Shown: positions 23,181 to 35,017 of the stretch, piece by piece
How the letters are laid out: each line of letters opens with the position of its first letter
How positions within the stretch are numbered: the first letter of the stretch is position 1
Source of the DNA: DATARH01 sp035309005
Lineage (GTDB): Bacteria; Pseudomonadota; Alphaproteobacteria; ATCC43930; CGMCC-115725
Assembly: GCA_035309005.1 (NCBI GenBank)
Contig: DATGFP010000023.1
Coordinates: 13,640 to 77,639, forward strand
Reading direction: 5' to 3'
Length of the DNA: 64,000 bases
The notes under the pieces: generated by a model
Told to the model about the DNA's origin: nothing
The model's input: the letters and a program-made list of their open reading frames with translations, nothing else
The model's database searches: none
Translations under genes and position numbers: made by a program

Positions 23181-25127
23181 ATGCGATTTGACGATGGCAT
23201 CTTCGGACTCTATTCGCGCCTTTACGAGAACCGGCGCGAGGTAGAATACTCGCTGGAGGACTATCTGCGGGCCTGCTCGGACGACCCGGCGTTTTACGCC
23301 GGCGCCGCCGAGCGCCTGCTGAAGGCGATCGGCGAGCCGGTCATGGTGGACAGCGCCCAGGATCCGCGCCTGGGCCGCATCTTCATGAACCGCACGATCA
23401 AGGTCTATCCGGCTTTCGCCGACGATTTCTTCGGCATGGAAGACACGATCGAGCGGATCGTCGGCTTCTTCCGCCACGCCGCGCAGGGGCTGGAAGAACG
23501 CAAGCAGGTGCTCTACCTGCTGGGGCCGGTCGGCGGCGGCAAGTCGTCCCTGGCCGAGCGGCTGAAGCTCTTGATGGAGAAGGAGCCGGTTTACGTGCTT
23601 AAGGCCGGCGACGAGATCAGCCCGGTCTTCGAGAGCCCGCTCGGCCTGTTCGACCCGGCGTCGCTGGGCAGCGAAATCGAGAAGACCTACGGCATCCCGC
23701 GGCGCCGCCTGACCGGCACGATCTCGCCCTGGGCGGTGAAGCGCCTCGAGGAATTCGGCGGCGACATCACCAAGTTCAGCGTGATCCGGTTGCAGCCCTC
23801 GCGCCTGAAGCAGATCTGTGTCGCCAAGACCGAGCCCGGCGACGAGAACAACCAGGACGTCTCCAGCCTCGTCGGCAAGGTCGATATCCGCAAACTCGAG
23901 ATGTTCAGCCAGAACGATCCCGACGCTTATTCCTTCTCCGGCGGGCTCAACCGCACGAGCCAAGGGCTGATGGAATTCGTCGAGATGTTCAAGGCGCCGA
24001 TCAAGATGCTGCATCCGCTCTTGACCGCGACGCAGGAGGGCAACTACGCCGGCACCGAGAATATCGGCGGGATCCCCTATCAGGGCATCATCCTGGCGCA
24101 TTCCAACGAAGCGGAATGGCAGAGCTTCAAGAACAACAAAAACAACGAAGCCTTTATCGACCGCATCTCCGTCATCAAGGTGCCCTATTGCCTGCGCTCG
24201 ACCGAAGAGCGCAAGATTTATGAGAAGCTCTTGCAGAACAGCGAGTTGGCGAACGCGCCGTGCGCCCCGTCGACGCTGGATATCCTGTCGCGCTTCTGCG
24301 TGCTGTCGCGGCTGAAGCCGCATGAAAACTCGAATTTGTATTCGAAGATGCGGGTCTATGACGGCGAGAGCCTGAAAGACACCGATCCGCGCGCCAAGTC
24401 GGCGCAGGAGTATCGCGACGCCGCCGGGGTCGACGAGGGCATGGACGGGATTTCCACCCGCTTCGCCTTCAAGGTGCTGTCCAGCACGTTCAACTTCGAC
24501 ACCCAGGAGATCGCGGCCGACCCGGTCCACATGATGTATGTGCTCGAGCAGTCGATCTGGCGCGAGCAGTTCGCCGAGGAGACCGAGAAAAAGTACCTCA
24601 ACTTCATCAAGGCCGAGCTGGCGCCGCGCTACGCCGAGTTCATCGGACACGAAATCCAGAAGGCCTACCTCGAATCCTATTCGGATTACGGCCAGAACCT
24701 GTTCGACCGCTACGTCGCCTATGCCGATGCGTGGATCGAGGACCAGGACTACAAGGATTCCGATACCGGGCAATTGATGAACCGCGAGCTCTTGAACCAG
24801 GAATTGTCCAAGATCGAGAAGCCGGCCGGCATCGCCAATCCGAAGGATTTCCGCAACGAGGTGGTCAAGTTCGCGTTGCGCGCCCGCGCCAACAGCGGCC
24901 GCAACCCGTCGTGGACCTCCTACGAGAAGTTGCGCGAGGTCATCGAGCGGCGCATGTTCAGCCAGGTCGAGGACCTCCTGCCGGTCATCAGCTTCGGCAG
25001 CAAAAAGGACTCGGACACCGAGAAGAAGCATGCCGACTTTGTCGAACGCATGGTCGAGCGGGGTTATACCGAGCGCCAGGTCCGCCGGCTGGTGGAGTGG
25101 TACATGCGGGTCAACAAGGCCGGCTAG
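23181..25127 (+). CDS. prkA: PrkA family serine protein kinase
   Basis: 648 residues. The N-terminal AAA-type PrkA domain has Walker A GPVGGGKSS near residue 116; the C-terminal half is the kinase-like domain (ISTRFAFKVLSSTFNF, YLESYSDYGQNLFDRYVAYA, GYTERQVRRLVEWYMRVNKAG at the end). PrkA (YeaG in E. coli) acts in stress and stationary-phase adaptation. The sequence LYLLGPVGGGKSSLAERLKL is diagnostic. It is first in a three-gene operon with a DUF444 protein and SpoVR, a very common grouping. Confidence 0.95.
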   Translation: MRFDDGIFGLYSRLYENRREVEYSLEDYLRACSDDPAFYAGAAERLLKAIGEPVMVDSAQDPRLGRIFMNRTIKVYPAFADDFFGMEDTIERIVGFFRHAAQGLEERKQVLYLLGPVGGGKSSLAERLKLLMEKEPVYVLKAGDEISPVFESPLGLFDPASLGSEIEKTYGIPRRRLTGTISPWAVKRLEEFGGDITKFSVIRLQPSRLKQICVAKTEPGDENNQDVSSLVGKVDIRKLEMFSQNDPDAYSFSGGLNRTSQGLMEFVEMFKAPIKMLHPLLTATQEGNYAGTENIGGIPYQGIILAHSNEAEWQSFKNNKNNEAFIDRISVIKVPYCLRSTEERKIYEKLLQNSELANAPCAPSTLDILSRFCVLSRLKPHENSNLYSKMRVYDGESLKDTDPRAKSAQEYRDAAGVDEGMDGISTRFAFKVLSSTFNFDTQEIAADPVHMMYVLEQSIWREQFAEETEKKYLNFIKAELAPRYAEFIGHEIQKAYLESYSDYGQNLFDRYVAYADAWIEDQDYKDSDTGQLMNRELLNQELSKIEKPAGIANPKDFRNEVVKFALRARANSGRNPSWTSYEKLREVIERRMFSQVEDLLPVISFGSKKDSDTEKKHADFVERMVERGYTERQVRRLVEWYMRVNKAG

Positions 25128-25157
25128 GGTCTTGCCTATCCCAGCGGAGCAAGCGCG

Positions 25158-26447
25158 ATGAACATTGTTGATCGCCGGCCCAACCCGAAAGGCAAGAGCC
25201 TCAGCAACCGCCAGCGCTTCCTCGCGCGCGCCCGCGTCGAGGTCAAGTCGGCGGTGCAGGAAGCCCTGCGCAAGCGCAAGGTCGCCGATGTCGGCCACGG
25301 CGAGAAGGTCGCGATCCCGACGCGCGGCATCTCCGAGCCGCTGTTCCACCACAACCGGCGCACCGGCCGCACCGACCACGTCATTCCCGGCAACAAGGAA
25401 TACGTACGCGGCGACGAGATCCCGCGGCCGCAGGGCGGCGACGGGCAGGGCGGACGCGAGGGCAGCCCGGACGGCGCGGGCGAGGACGCCTTCGAGTTCA
25501 CCCTGTCGAAGGAAGAGTTCCTCGACATGTTTTTCGAGGACCTCGAACTTCCCGACCTCGTCAAGAAGAGCCTGAAGGATACGACCGCGGTCGACCTGCA
25601 GCGCGCCGGCTATACGGTCACCGGCAACCCGTCGAACCTCAGCATCCCCCGCACGATGCGGCTCAGCATGGCGCGGCGGATCTCGCTGCGGCGGCCGAAA
25701 TTGTCGGAGATCGAGGCGCTGCGCGAAGAGCTCGAGGAGGCGCGCGCCCGCGACGACGAGGCGGAGAGCGGGCGGCTCGCCCGCGAGATCGAGCGCCAGG
25801 AGCGGCGCAGCAAGATCATCCCCTATATCGACCCGATCGACGTGCGCTACCGCCGCTTCGACCGCGTGCCAAAGCCCAACACCGAGGCGGTGATGTTTTG
25901 CCTGATGGACGTGTCGGGCTCGATGACCGAGGCGATGAAGGACCTCGCCAAGCGGTTCTTCATGCTGCTGCACGTTTTCCTGACGCGGCGCTACCGCCAC
26001 GTCGACGTCGTCTTCGTCCGCCACACCTCGACCGCCGAGGAGGTCGACGAGGAGACGTTCTTCTACAGCCGCGAAACCGGCGGCACGGTGGTTTCGACGG
26101 CGCTCGAGAAGATGCTCGAAATCGCCCGCGCGCGCTATCCGACCGATCGCTGGAACATCTACGGGGCGCAGGCCTCGGACGGCGACAATTACGGCGCCGA
26201 TTCGAGCCGCTGCGTGTCGCTGCTTGGCGGCGACGTGCTGCCGCTCTGCCAGTATTTCGCCTATGTCGAGGTCGGCGATGGCATGGGCGGCAGCCTCACC
26301 GGGCTGTCGCGCGACAGCGATTTGTGGCGCGCCTACAGCGAAGTGGCGCCGGCGCACCCGCATTTCGCGATGCGGCGGGTCGGCGATCCGGCGCAGATTT
26401 TCTCGGTGTTCCATGAATTGTTCGCCAAGGGAGGCGTCCGTGCGTAA
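25158..26447 (+). CDS. yeaH: YeaH/YhbH family protein (DUF444)
   Basis: 429 residues. Opens with a basic N-terminus (NIVDRRPNPKGKSLSNRQRF), followed by the DUF444 core (RGISEPLFHHNRRTGR, PGNKEYVRGDEIPRP, FELSKEE-like FTLSKEEFLDMFFEDLELPD). The C-terminal half is von-Willebrand-A-like with a MIDAS motif, MFCLMDVSGSMTEAMKDLAK, near residue 245. It is the constant partner of PrkA and probably works with it in a stress-responsive complex. The biochemical activity is not established. It sits 30 bases after prkA and overlaps spoVR by 8 bases. Confidence 0.93.
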   Translation: MNIVDRRPNPKGKSLSNRQRFLARARVEVKSAVQEALRKRKVADVGHGEKVAIPTRGISEPLFHHNRRTGRTDHVIPGNKEYVRGDEIPRPQGGDGQGGREGSPDGAGEDAFEFTLSKEEFLDMFFEDLELPDLVKKSLKDTTAVDLQRAGYTVTGNPSNLSIPRTMRLSMARRISLRRPKLSEIEALREELEEARARDDEAESGRLAREIERQERRSKIIPYIDPIDVRYRRFDRVPKPNTEAVMFCLMDVSGSMTEAMKDLAKRFFMLLHVFLTRRYRHVDVVFVRHTSTAEEVDEETFFYSRETGGTVVSTALEKMLEIARARYPTDRWNIYGAQASDGDNYGADSSRCVSLLGGDVLPLCQYFAYVEVGDGMGGSLTGLSRDSDLWRAYSEVAPAHPHFAMRRVGDPAQIFSVFHELFAKGGVRA

Positions 26448-28008
26448 CACGCGTGCCGACGTCGCAGAGCTCAAAGCAGACATGCCGCTCTTCACCGGCC
26501 CCAACTGGGATTACGCCTGCCTGCGCCGGACCTACGAGGCGATCGAGAGAATCGCGTTCGACGAACTCGGCCTCGACATCTACCCGGTGCAGGTCGAGGT
26601 CATCACCTCGGAGCAGATGCTCGACGCCTACGCCTCGGTCGGCTTGCCCCTGATGTACCGGCACTGGAGCTTCGGCAAGCGCTTCGCCTATCACGAAACC
26701 ATGTATCGCAAAGGCCTCGCCGGCCTCGCCTATGAGATCGTGATCAACTCCAACCCGGTGATCTGCTACATCATGGAAGAGAATTCCATGACCATGCAGA
26801 CCCTGGTCATGGCGCACGCGGCGTTCGGCCACAATCATTTCTTCAAGAACAATTATTTGTTCCGGCAGTGGACCGATGCCGGCGGGATCCTCGACTACCT
26901 CGCCTTCGCCCGCGACTATGTCGCGAAATGCGAAGAAAAATACGGGCTCGAGGCGGTCGAGCGCGTGCTCGACGCGGCGCATGCGCTGAAGGAGCACGGC
27001 GTCAACCGCTACGCCCACCGCTCGAAGCCCAACCTCGCCGAGGAACGCCAGCGGGCCGAAGACCGCCGCGCCCACGAGGAGGCGACCTACAACGACCTGT
27101 GGCGCACCGTCCCGAACCTCGCCGAGAAAGGCGACGAATCGGTCGACGCCAAGCAACAGGAGGAGATGCGCGGCAAGCTCGGCCTGCCCGAGGAAAACTT
27201 GCTCTATTTCATCGAGAAGCGCGCCCCGCGGCTCGACGACTGGCAGCGCGAACTGATCCGCATCGTCCGCAACATCTCGCAATATTTCTATCCGCAGAAG
27301 CAGCTGCAGATGATGAACGAGGGCTGCGCCACCTTCTGCCACTACGAGATCATGAACCGGCTGCACGACAAGGGCCTCATTACCGAAGGCTCGATGCTCG
27401 AATTCCTCCATTCGCATTCGAGCGTCGTGTTCCAGCCCGGGTTCGACGATCCCCGCTTCAGCGGCTTCAACCCCTACGCCCTCGGCTTTGCGATGATGAG
27501 CGACATCAAGCGCATCTGCGAAGAGCCGACCCCGGAGGACCGCGAGTTTTTCCCCGACATCGCCGGCAGCGGCGACGGCTACGCGGTGCTGCGCGACGCC
27601 TGGGCCAATTACCGCGACGAAAGCTTTATTCTGCAGTATCTGAGCCCGGCGGTGATCCGCAAGTTCCGCATCTTCCAGGTCGGCGACGACAGCAGCAAGC
27701 CGGCGTTGCGCGTCGAGGCGATCCACGACGAGGTCGGCTACCGCCGTATCCGCAGCGCGCTCTCGAAGCAGTACGATCTGTCGCGCCGCGAGCCCGACGT
27801 GCAGGTGGTCGATGTCGACCTGACCGGCGACCGCTGCCTGATCCTGGCGCACTACGTCCATGAGGGCGTGCTGCTCGACGAGAAGACCTGCCGCTCGGTG
27901 TTGCGCTATGCCGCGCAGCTGTGGGGCTACGGCGTCAAGCTGCTCGAGATCGAGGCCGCCACCGACAAGACGCTGAAAACCTACGAGGCCGCGCCGGAAG
28001 GGAACTAG
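26440..28008 (+). CDS. spoVR: SpoVR family protein
   Basis: 522 residues matching SpoVR/YcgB: GPNWDYACLRRTYEAIERIA, YRHWSFGKRFAYHETMYRKG, AYEIVINSNPVICYIMEENS, QTLVMAHAAFGHNHFFKNN, MNEGCATFCHYEIMNRLHD and FNPYALGFAMMSDIKRIC. The GTG start has GGAGG 6 bases upstream and overlaps the yeaH stop. SpoVR was named for spore cortex formation in Bacillus but is widespread in non-sporulating proteobacteria as the third member of the PrkA operon. Molecular function is unknown. Confidence 0.95.
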   Translation: MRNTRADVAELKADMPLFTGPNWDYACLRRTYEAIERIAFDELGLDIYPVQVEVITSEQMLDAYASVGLPLMYRHWSFGKRFAYHETMYRKGLAGLAYEIVINSNPVICYIMEENSMTMQTLVMAHAAFGHNHFFKNNYLFRQWTDAGGILDYLAFARDYVAKCEEKYGLEAVERVLDAAHALKEHGVNRYAHRSKPNLAEERQRAEDRRAHEEATYNDLWRTVPNLAEKGDESVDAKQQEEMRGKLGLPEENLLYFIEKRAPRLDDWQRELIRIVRNISQYFYPQKQLQMMNEGCATFCHYEIMNRLHDKGLITEGSMLEFLHSHSSVVFQPGFDDPRFSGFNPYALGFAMMSDIKRICEEPTPEDREFFPDIAGSGDGYAVLRDAWANYRDESFILQYLSPAVIRKFRIFQVGDDSSKPALRVEAIHDEVGYRRIRSALSKQYDLSRREPDVQVVDVDLTGDRCLILAHYVHEGVLLDEKTCRSVLRYAAQLWGYGVKLLEIEAATDKTLKTYEAAPEGN

Positions 28009-28072
28009 GGCTTCCTTCCTTCCGTCATTGGTGTCGGTTGCAGGCGGGGCCGCGGGCCGCCATTTGCGTCAA

Positions 28073-29239
28073 ATGGACAGCGGGCTCACGGTTCTCGGCA
28101 TCGAGACGAGCTGCGACGAGACGGCGGTGGCGGTGGTCGGCGACCGGCCGCGGCCGTGGATCCGCGCCAATCTTCTGCGCTCGCAATTGGAAGAGCACGC
28201 GCCCTATGGCGGCGTCGTGCCGGAGATCGCGGCGCGGGCGCATCTCGACCATCTCGACGGGCTGATCTCCCGGGCGCTGGCCGAGGCGGGAATCACGATC
28301 GACCAGCTCGACGCCGTCGCCGCGGCGGCGGGGCCGGGGCTGATCGGCGGCCTCATCGTCGGCTCGATGGCGGCCAAGGGCATCGCCTGGGCGGCGCGGA
28401 AGCCGTTCATCGCGGTCAACCATTTGGAAGCGCATGCGCTGGCCGCCCGCTTGTCGCACGACCTCGGCTTTCCCTATCTCTTGCTGCTGGTGTCGGGCGG
28501 CCACTCGCAGCTGCTGGCCTGCCTCGGGGTCGGCCACTACCGCCAGCTCGGCACCAGCCGCGACGATGCCGCGGGCGAAGCCTTCGACAAGACCGCGACC
28601 CTCTTGGGCCTCGGCTATCCCGGCGGACCGGCGATCGAGCGCGCGGCGCAGGGCGGCGATCCGCGTCGCTTCGCGCTGCCGCGGCCGCTCAAGGGCCGGC
28701 CGGGCTGCGATTTTTCATTTTCAGGCCTCAAAACCGCGGTGCGCCAGATCGCGGCCGGCATCGACACCCGGGCGGGTCCGCTCGGCCCCCGGGATGTCGC
28801 CGATCTCGCCGCCTCGGTCGAACTGGCGATCTGCGACACGCTGCTCGATCGCACCGCCAACGCGGTTGCCTGGTTTCGCGCCCATTATCCCGAGGGAAAG
28901 AGCCTCGTCGCCGCCGGCGGGGTGGCGGCCAACCGCCTGTTGCGCGAGCGCCTCGCCCGGCTGGCCGCGACGGCCGGGCTCGCCTTTGTCGCGCCGCCGC
29001 CGGCGCTGTGCACCGACAACGGCGCGATGATCGCCTGGGCTGGCCTCGAGCGGCTGCGGCTCGGCCTGGTCGACGGGCTCGACGCCCCGGTCCGCCCGCG
29101 CTGGCCGCTCGACGGTGACGTTGTCGGCGGACGCGGCGGCAGCCCCCACCCTAACCCTCCCCCGCTTGCGGGGGAGGGGATGCCAGGCACGAACAACCCT
29201 CCCCCGCAAGCGGGGGAGGGCAGGGTGGGGGCAACTTGA
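28073..29239 (+). CDS. tsaD: tRNA threonylcarbamoyl transferase component TsaD
   Basis: 388 residues of the Kae1/TsaD family that, with TsaB and TsaE, installs t6A37 on ANN-decoding tRNAs. Motifs: VLGIETSCDETAVAVV, APYGGVVPEIAARAHL, GPGLIGGLIVG, the metal-binding HLEAH, VSGGHSQLL, DDAAGEAFDKTA and LVAAGGVAANRLLRE. I start it at the ATG at 28073, directly before the conserved block. The last ~34 residues (SPHPNPPPLAGEG..., PPPQAGEGRVGAT) are not family sequence. They are the translation of a palindromic repeat, giving a repeat-derived tail. Confidence 0.95.
   Translation: MDSGLTVLGIETSCDETAVAVVGDRPRPWIRANLLRSQLEEHAPYGGVVPEIAARAHLDHLDGLISRALAEAGITIDQLDAVAAAAGPGLIGGLIVGSMAAKGIAWAARKPFIAVNHLEAHALAARLSHDLGFPYLLLLVSGGHSQLLACLGVGHYRQLGTSRDDAAGEAFDKTATLLGLGYPGGPAIERAAQGGDPRRFALPRPLKGRPGCDFSFSGLKTAVRQIAAGIDTRAGPLGPRDVADLAASVELAICDTLLDRTANAVAWFRAHYPEGKSLVAAGGVAANRLLRERLARLAATAGLAFVAPPPALCTDNGAMIAWAGLERLRLGLVDGLDAPVRPRWPLDGDVVGGRGGSPHPNPPPLAGEGMPGTNNPPPQAGEGRVGAT
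29142..29232. repeat. long inverted repeat overlapping the end of tsaD
   Basis: GCCCCCACCCT at 29142 and AGGGTGGGGGC at 29222 are exact inverted copies, with two internal CCTCCCCCGC/GCGGGGGAGG palindromes between them. The element encodes the last residues of TsaD in frame and also supplies the purine-rich sequence just upstream of the gpsA start. Confidence 0.88.
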
Positions 29240-30225
29240 AGCGGCTGGCGGTGATTGGCGGCGGTGCCTGGGGCACCGCGCTCGCCGCGGTCGCCGCGCG
29301 GGCCGGCGCGGGAATCGTGCTGTGGGCGCGCGATCCGGCAATCGTCGAGGCGATCAAGCGGCGGCACGAGAACCCGCTCTATCTGCCAGGCATCGCGCTC
29401 GACCCGGCGATCGAGGCGACGAGCGACCCGGCGGCCGCGCTCGCCGGCGCCGCGGCGGTACTGATCGTCGTCCCGGCACAGTTCCTGCGTCGCGCCCTCC
29501 TCATGCTGGCGCCGCTGCTGCCGGCGGGGCTGCCGCTGCTCCTTTGCGCCAAGGGGATCGAGACGCAATCATTGAAAACGATGTCGGAAATCGCCGGCGA
29601 AATTGTCCCCGAGGCCCCGGTCGCGGTGCTGTCGGGCCCGAGCTTCGCGGCCGAGGTGGCAAAGGGCCTGCCGACCGCAGTGACAATCGCCAGCCGCGAC
29701 CCCGCCCTGGCCCGCGCCTTTGTCGCGGCGCTCGGCAGCGCGCGCTTCCGGCCCTATTCGTCGGCCGACCCGATCGGCGCCGAGATCGGCGGCGCGGTCA
29801 AGAACGTGCTGGCGATCGCCTGCGGCATCATCGAGGGGCGCGGTCTCGGCGACAACGCGCGCGCCGCGCTGATCACCCGCGGCCTCGCCGAGATGATCCG
29901 CCTCGGCCTTGCCAAGGACGCCGAACCGGAAACCTTCCGCGGGCTCTCGGGCCTCGGCGATCTGGTGCTGACCTGCACCGCCGGCCAGTCGCGCAATTAT
30001 ACGCTGGGGCTGGCGCTCGGGCGCGGCCGGAGCCTGGCGCAGGCGCTCTCGGGGCAGCGCTCGGTGGTCGAGGGCATCGCGACGGCGGCGGCGGTCGCGG
30101 CGCTGGCGGAGCAATTCGGGCTCGAGATGCCGATCACCGCCGCGGTCGCCGGCGTGCTGCACCGCGGCATGGCAATTGATATGATGATCGACGGACTGCT
30201 AAGCCGGCCGCACCGCAGCGAGTGA
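29236..30225 (+). CDS. gpsA: NAD(P)-dependent glycerol-3-phosphate dehydrogenase
   Basis: 329 residues. Makes sn-glycerol 3-phosphate from dihydroxyacetone phosphate for phospholipid synthesis. Motifs: the nucleotide-binding VIGGGAWGTALAAVAARAG, LCAKGIETQSLKTMSEI, AVLSGPSFAAEVAKGLPTAV, the catalytic-lysine block GAVKNVLAIACGIIEG and ITRGLAEMIRLG, then GDLVLTCTAGQSRNY. The TTG start overlaps the tsaD stop by 4 bases, and GGTGGGGG serves as ribosome site. The tsaD-gpsA pairing is common in alphaproteobacteria. Confidence 0.95.
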   Translation: MKRLAVIGGGAWGTALAAVAARAGAGIVLWARDPAIVEAIKRRHENPLYLPGIALDPAIEATSDPAAALAGAAAVLIVVPAQFLRRALLMLAPLLPAGLPLLLCAKGIETQSLKTMSEIAGEIVPEAPVAVLSGPSFAAEVAKGLPTAVTIASRDPALARAFVAALGSARFRPYSSADPIGAEIGGAVKNVLAIACGIIEGRGLGDNARAALITRGLAEMIRLGLAKDAEPETFRGLSGLGDLVLTCTAGQSRNYTLGLALGRGRSLAQALSGQRSVVEGIATAAAVAALAEQFGLEMPITAAVAGVLHRGMAIDMMIDGLLSRPHRSE

Positions 30226-30340
30226 ACCTATGCGGCTGTAACATGTCTGGCGGCGGCGACGACGCCAGCAAGGGGCTTTCCCAACGCCGGGCAATGCCAA
30301 TATCATCGGGGGGCGGGCGTCCCCATCGGGTCGGATCGAC

Positions 30341-30667
30341 ATGAGCGACAACGGAAAACGCGGCGAGGAAGGACCCGGCACCGGCGTCATCGTCAAGGCC
30401 AAGCCGAAGACGAAGAAGCCGTCGATGTACAAGGTGTTGATGTTGAACGACGACTACACGCCGATGGAGTTCGTCGTGCATATTCTCGAACGATTTTTCG
30501 CGAAGAACCGCCAGGAAGCGACCCGCATCATGCTGCACGTGCATCGCCGCGGGGTCGGGATCTGCGGCGTATACACCTACGAAGTCGCCGAGACCAAAGT
30601 GACGCAGGTAATGGATTTCGCCCGGCAGAACCAGCATCCGCTGCAGTGCACCTTGGAAAAAGATTGA
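30341..30667 (+). CDS. clpS: ClpS, adaptor of the ClpAP protease
   Basis: 108 residues. A disordered charged N-terminus (NGKRGEEGPGTG, KAKPKTKKPSMYKV) precedes the ClpS core LNDDYTPMEFVVHILERFF, where the Asn-Asp-Asp binds the alpha-amino group of N-degrons, then MLHVHRRGVGICGVYTYEVA. It delivers N-end-rule substrates to ClpA, which is encoded 41 bases downstream. Confidence 0.97.
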   Translation: MSDNGKRGEEGPGTGVIVKAKPKTKKPSMYKVLMLNDDYTPMEFVVHILERFFAKNRQEATRIMLHVHRRGVGICGVYTYEVAETKVTQVMDFARQNQHPLQCTLEKD

Positions 30668-30708
30668 CGGCAAAAGACTGACCCCCCATCGCCAGGATCG
30701 GAGCGGCC

Positions 30709-33015
<2,307 letters not shown>

Positions 33016-33033
33016 CGGCCGCCCCCGCCGCGT

Positions 33034-34992
33034 TCAATGCGCGTGCCCGGCGTGGCTGGGCGCGGCGACCGCCAAGCGCGCCACCTCCTGGGCCTCGGCG
33101 AGGAGGCTCGCGCGGTCCGGCAAGCCGCCGTCCCCGCCGGCAATCCAGCGGGCCCGGACGTTGCCGCCGCGGTCGAGCAGCAGCTCGGTTTCCTCGCCGT
33201 CCCCCGGCAACCGGAACAGCGCCAGCGCGGCGGCGACATCGCGTGACACCGTAACCGAATAGGGCGGCGTCGCGGCCTCGGCGGGGTCGATTTCGACCGC
33301 GATGACCGGCAGTTCGTTGAGCCGCCAATTCGCCAGCTGCACCAGGCGGGTAAGCGGGCCGGGGCCGGCGAACAGAACCAACAGCACCGGCCCCTGCCGC
33401 AACGTCCGGCTCAGGGTGGTCTGGATTGCGCCGCGCTCGAAGGCGAAGTCAGGGATCGGGTAGGCTGCGCCGCCAGAGACCTCGGGGCCGACCGCGCGCA
33501 TCTGAGCGCCGACGGCGCGAGCCCGGATGAAGTTGATAACGTCCCAGCGCTGCTCCGGCCGCAGCACGGCCGCGAAGCCCGGCATCGCGCCGCCGGCCCG
33601 GCCGCGGCTGACCCACCAGAACAAATCGCCCGGGCTGTGCGCCAGCAAATGCGGTTCGGTGAGATTGGCCGGGCGGACCGTCAGGGTCGCGGCGGCCGGC
33701 CCGTCGCCGCGCCCGTCCGCGCCGTGGCAAAGGGCGCAGTTCGCCCGATAGAGCGCGGCGCCGCGGACGACCGAATCGACGGCGTAGGGCTCGGCCGGCG
33801 CGTAGAAACTGGTCGGGTAGGCGGGCGTGACCGCCGCGCGCAGCGGCAACCAGCCGGCCGCCAGGCACAGCGCAACGGCCCCGGCGAAGAGCGCCGCGCG
33901 CCGGTAGGACCCCGCCGCGGCGGTCGCGACCATCGCGACCGCGCAAAGCGCAGCGGCGAGGATCAGGAGCAGGAGCAGCGTCCGCGCTCCCGCGGTCAGC
34001 GCCGCGACATCGACCCGGACCGGCAGCGGCCAGCCGGGTTCGCTGTGCAAACCCGGCGTAAGGATGCCGAGAACGCCGACAATCGCGACGACGGCAAGCC
34101 CCAAGCCCGCTTCCGCCAGCGCGTTGCGGCGCAGCCACAGGGCGGCCCGCCAGGCGGCCGATTCGGCGCCGGCGGCAAGCCGCGGCGACAGCCGCCGCAG
34201 ATTGACCGCGGCGATGACCAGCGTCCCCAGGAACAGCCCGATCTTGAGAAGCAGCAGACGTCCGTACTCGGTGCCGATCAGCGCCGGGGCGGTGCCGGCG
34301 AGGAACCAGGTGTTGACGATGCCGCCCACCAGCAGCAGCGTGACGCTGGCCGCCGCCAGCATTGTGTAGCGCCGCGCCGCGCGGCCGGCCACCAAGGCCC
34401 AGTCCGGACCGCGGCCGTGCCGCGCCTCGGCGAGCAGCAGGGCGAACGGCAAGAGCGTCCCGAGCCAACCGCCGGCGCCCAGCAGGTGCAGCATGTCGGC
34501 CGCGAGATGCAGATCGCCGGGCGCGCCGGGCGTGGCCGCGCCATGCCCGGCCCAGGCGAGGGCTGCGAGCAGCAGCCCGGCGCAGCCCAGCGCCATCCAG
34601 CGGGTGATCTGCACGATCGCGGTGCGGCGCCCGAGCACGAGGCAGAGCGCGATCGCCGCGGCACAGCCGCCGCGCAGCAGCCAGTCCTCGCCGAATTGCG
34701 TGCGGCTCAGGACGATTTTCCAGATGCCCTGCGCCAGCACCGCGGCGAGCGGCCGGCCGCTGACATTGGCCGCCACCCCGAGGAGCCAGGCCGTGCCCGA
34801 CAGCAGCGCCAGCGCGAGGCTGGCCCAGGCGAGCCGGTCGAGGCGTCGCGCGAAGTGCCGCGATGTGGCGGCGAGGGCGGCCGATTGCGCGAAGACGGGG
34901 CCGGCGATCAGGCATTGGAAGGCAAAAACCCCGGCCAGCGCGATTGTCGCGGCGAAGTGCACGGTGCGGGCGGCGACGAGCAACGGCTCCAT
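33034..34992 (-). CDS. CopD-domain membrane protein fused to cytochrome c and a redoxin-like domain
   Basis: 652 residues in three parts. Residues 1-~385 carry about nine membrane helices and match CopD/copper-resistance D proteins (HFAATIALAGVFAFQ, HLAADMLHLLGAGGWLGTLLPFALLL, YGRLLLLKIGLFLGTLVIAAVN). Residues ~400-490 are a class I cytochrome c, with heme motif CALCH (~417) and axial Met in GGAMPGF. Residues ~515-640 resemble a degenerate thioredoxin/SCO-type fold (QGPVLLVLFAGPGP, LLLDRGGNVRARWIAGG) with no CxxC. The C-terminus is His-rich (SHAGHAH). It likely handles copper or electrons at the inner membrane. The family of the last domain is an inference. It converges with clpA. Confidence 0.8.
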   Translation of the reverse strand: MEPLLVAARTVHFAATIALAGVFAFQCLIAGPVFAQSAALAATSRHFARRLDRLAWASLALALLSGTAWLLGVAANVSGRPLAAVLAQGIWKIVLSRTQFGEDWLLRGGCAAAIALCLVLGRRTAIVQITRWMALGCAGLLLAALAWAGHGAATPGAPGDLHLAADMLHLLGAGGWLGTLLPFALLLAEARHGRGPDWALVAGRAARRYTMLAAASVTLLLVGGIVNTWFLAGTAPALIGTEYGRLLLLKIGLFLGTLVIAAVNLRRLSPRLAAGAESAAWRAALWLRRNALAEAGLGLAVVAIVGVLGILTPGLHSEPGWPLPVRVDVAALTAGARTLLLLLILAAALCAVAMVATAAAGSYRRAALFAGAVALCLAAGWLPLRAAVTPAYPTSFYAPAEPYAVDSVVRGAALYRANCALCHGADGRGDGPAAATLTVRPANLTEPHLLAHSPGDLFWWVSRGRAGGAMPGFAAVLRPEQRWDVINFIRARAVGAQMRAVGPEVSGGAAYPIPDFAFERGAIQTTLSRTLRQGPVLLVLFAGPGPLTRLVQLANWRLNELPVIAVEIDPAEAATPPYSVTVSRDVAAALALFRLPGDGEETELLLDRGGNVRARWIAGGDGGLPDRASLLAEAQEVARLAVAAPSHAGHAH

Positions 34993-35017
34993 CGCCTACC
35001 GCGGGCAGATTGTTGCC

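Noticed and set aside
22728..26504. 1258-residue minus-strand frame antisense to prkA and yeaH
   Set aside because: Low-complexity Arg/Leu/Asp shadow of conserved plus-strand genes. No recognisable domain.
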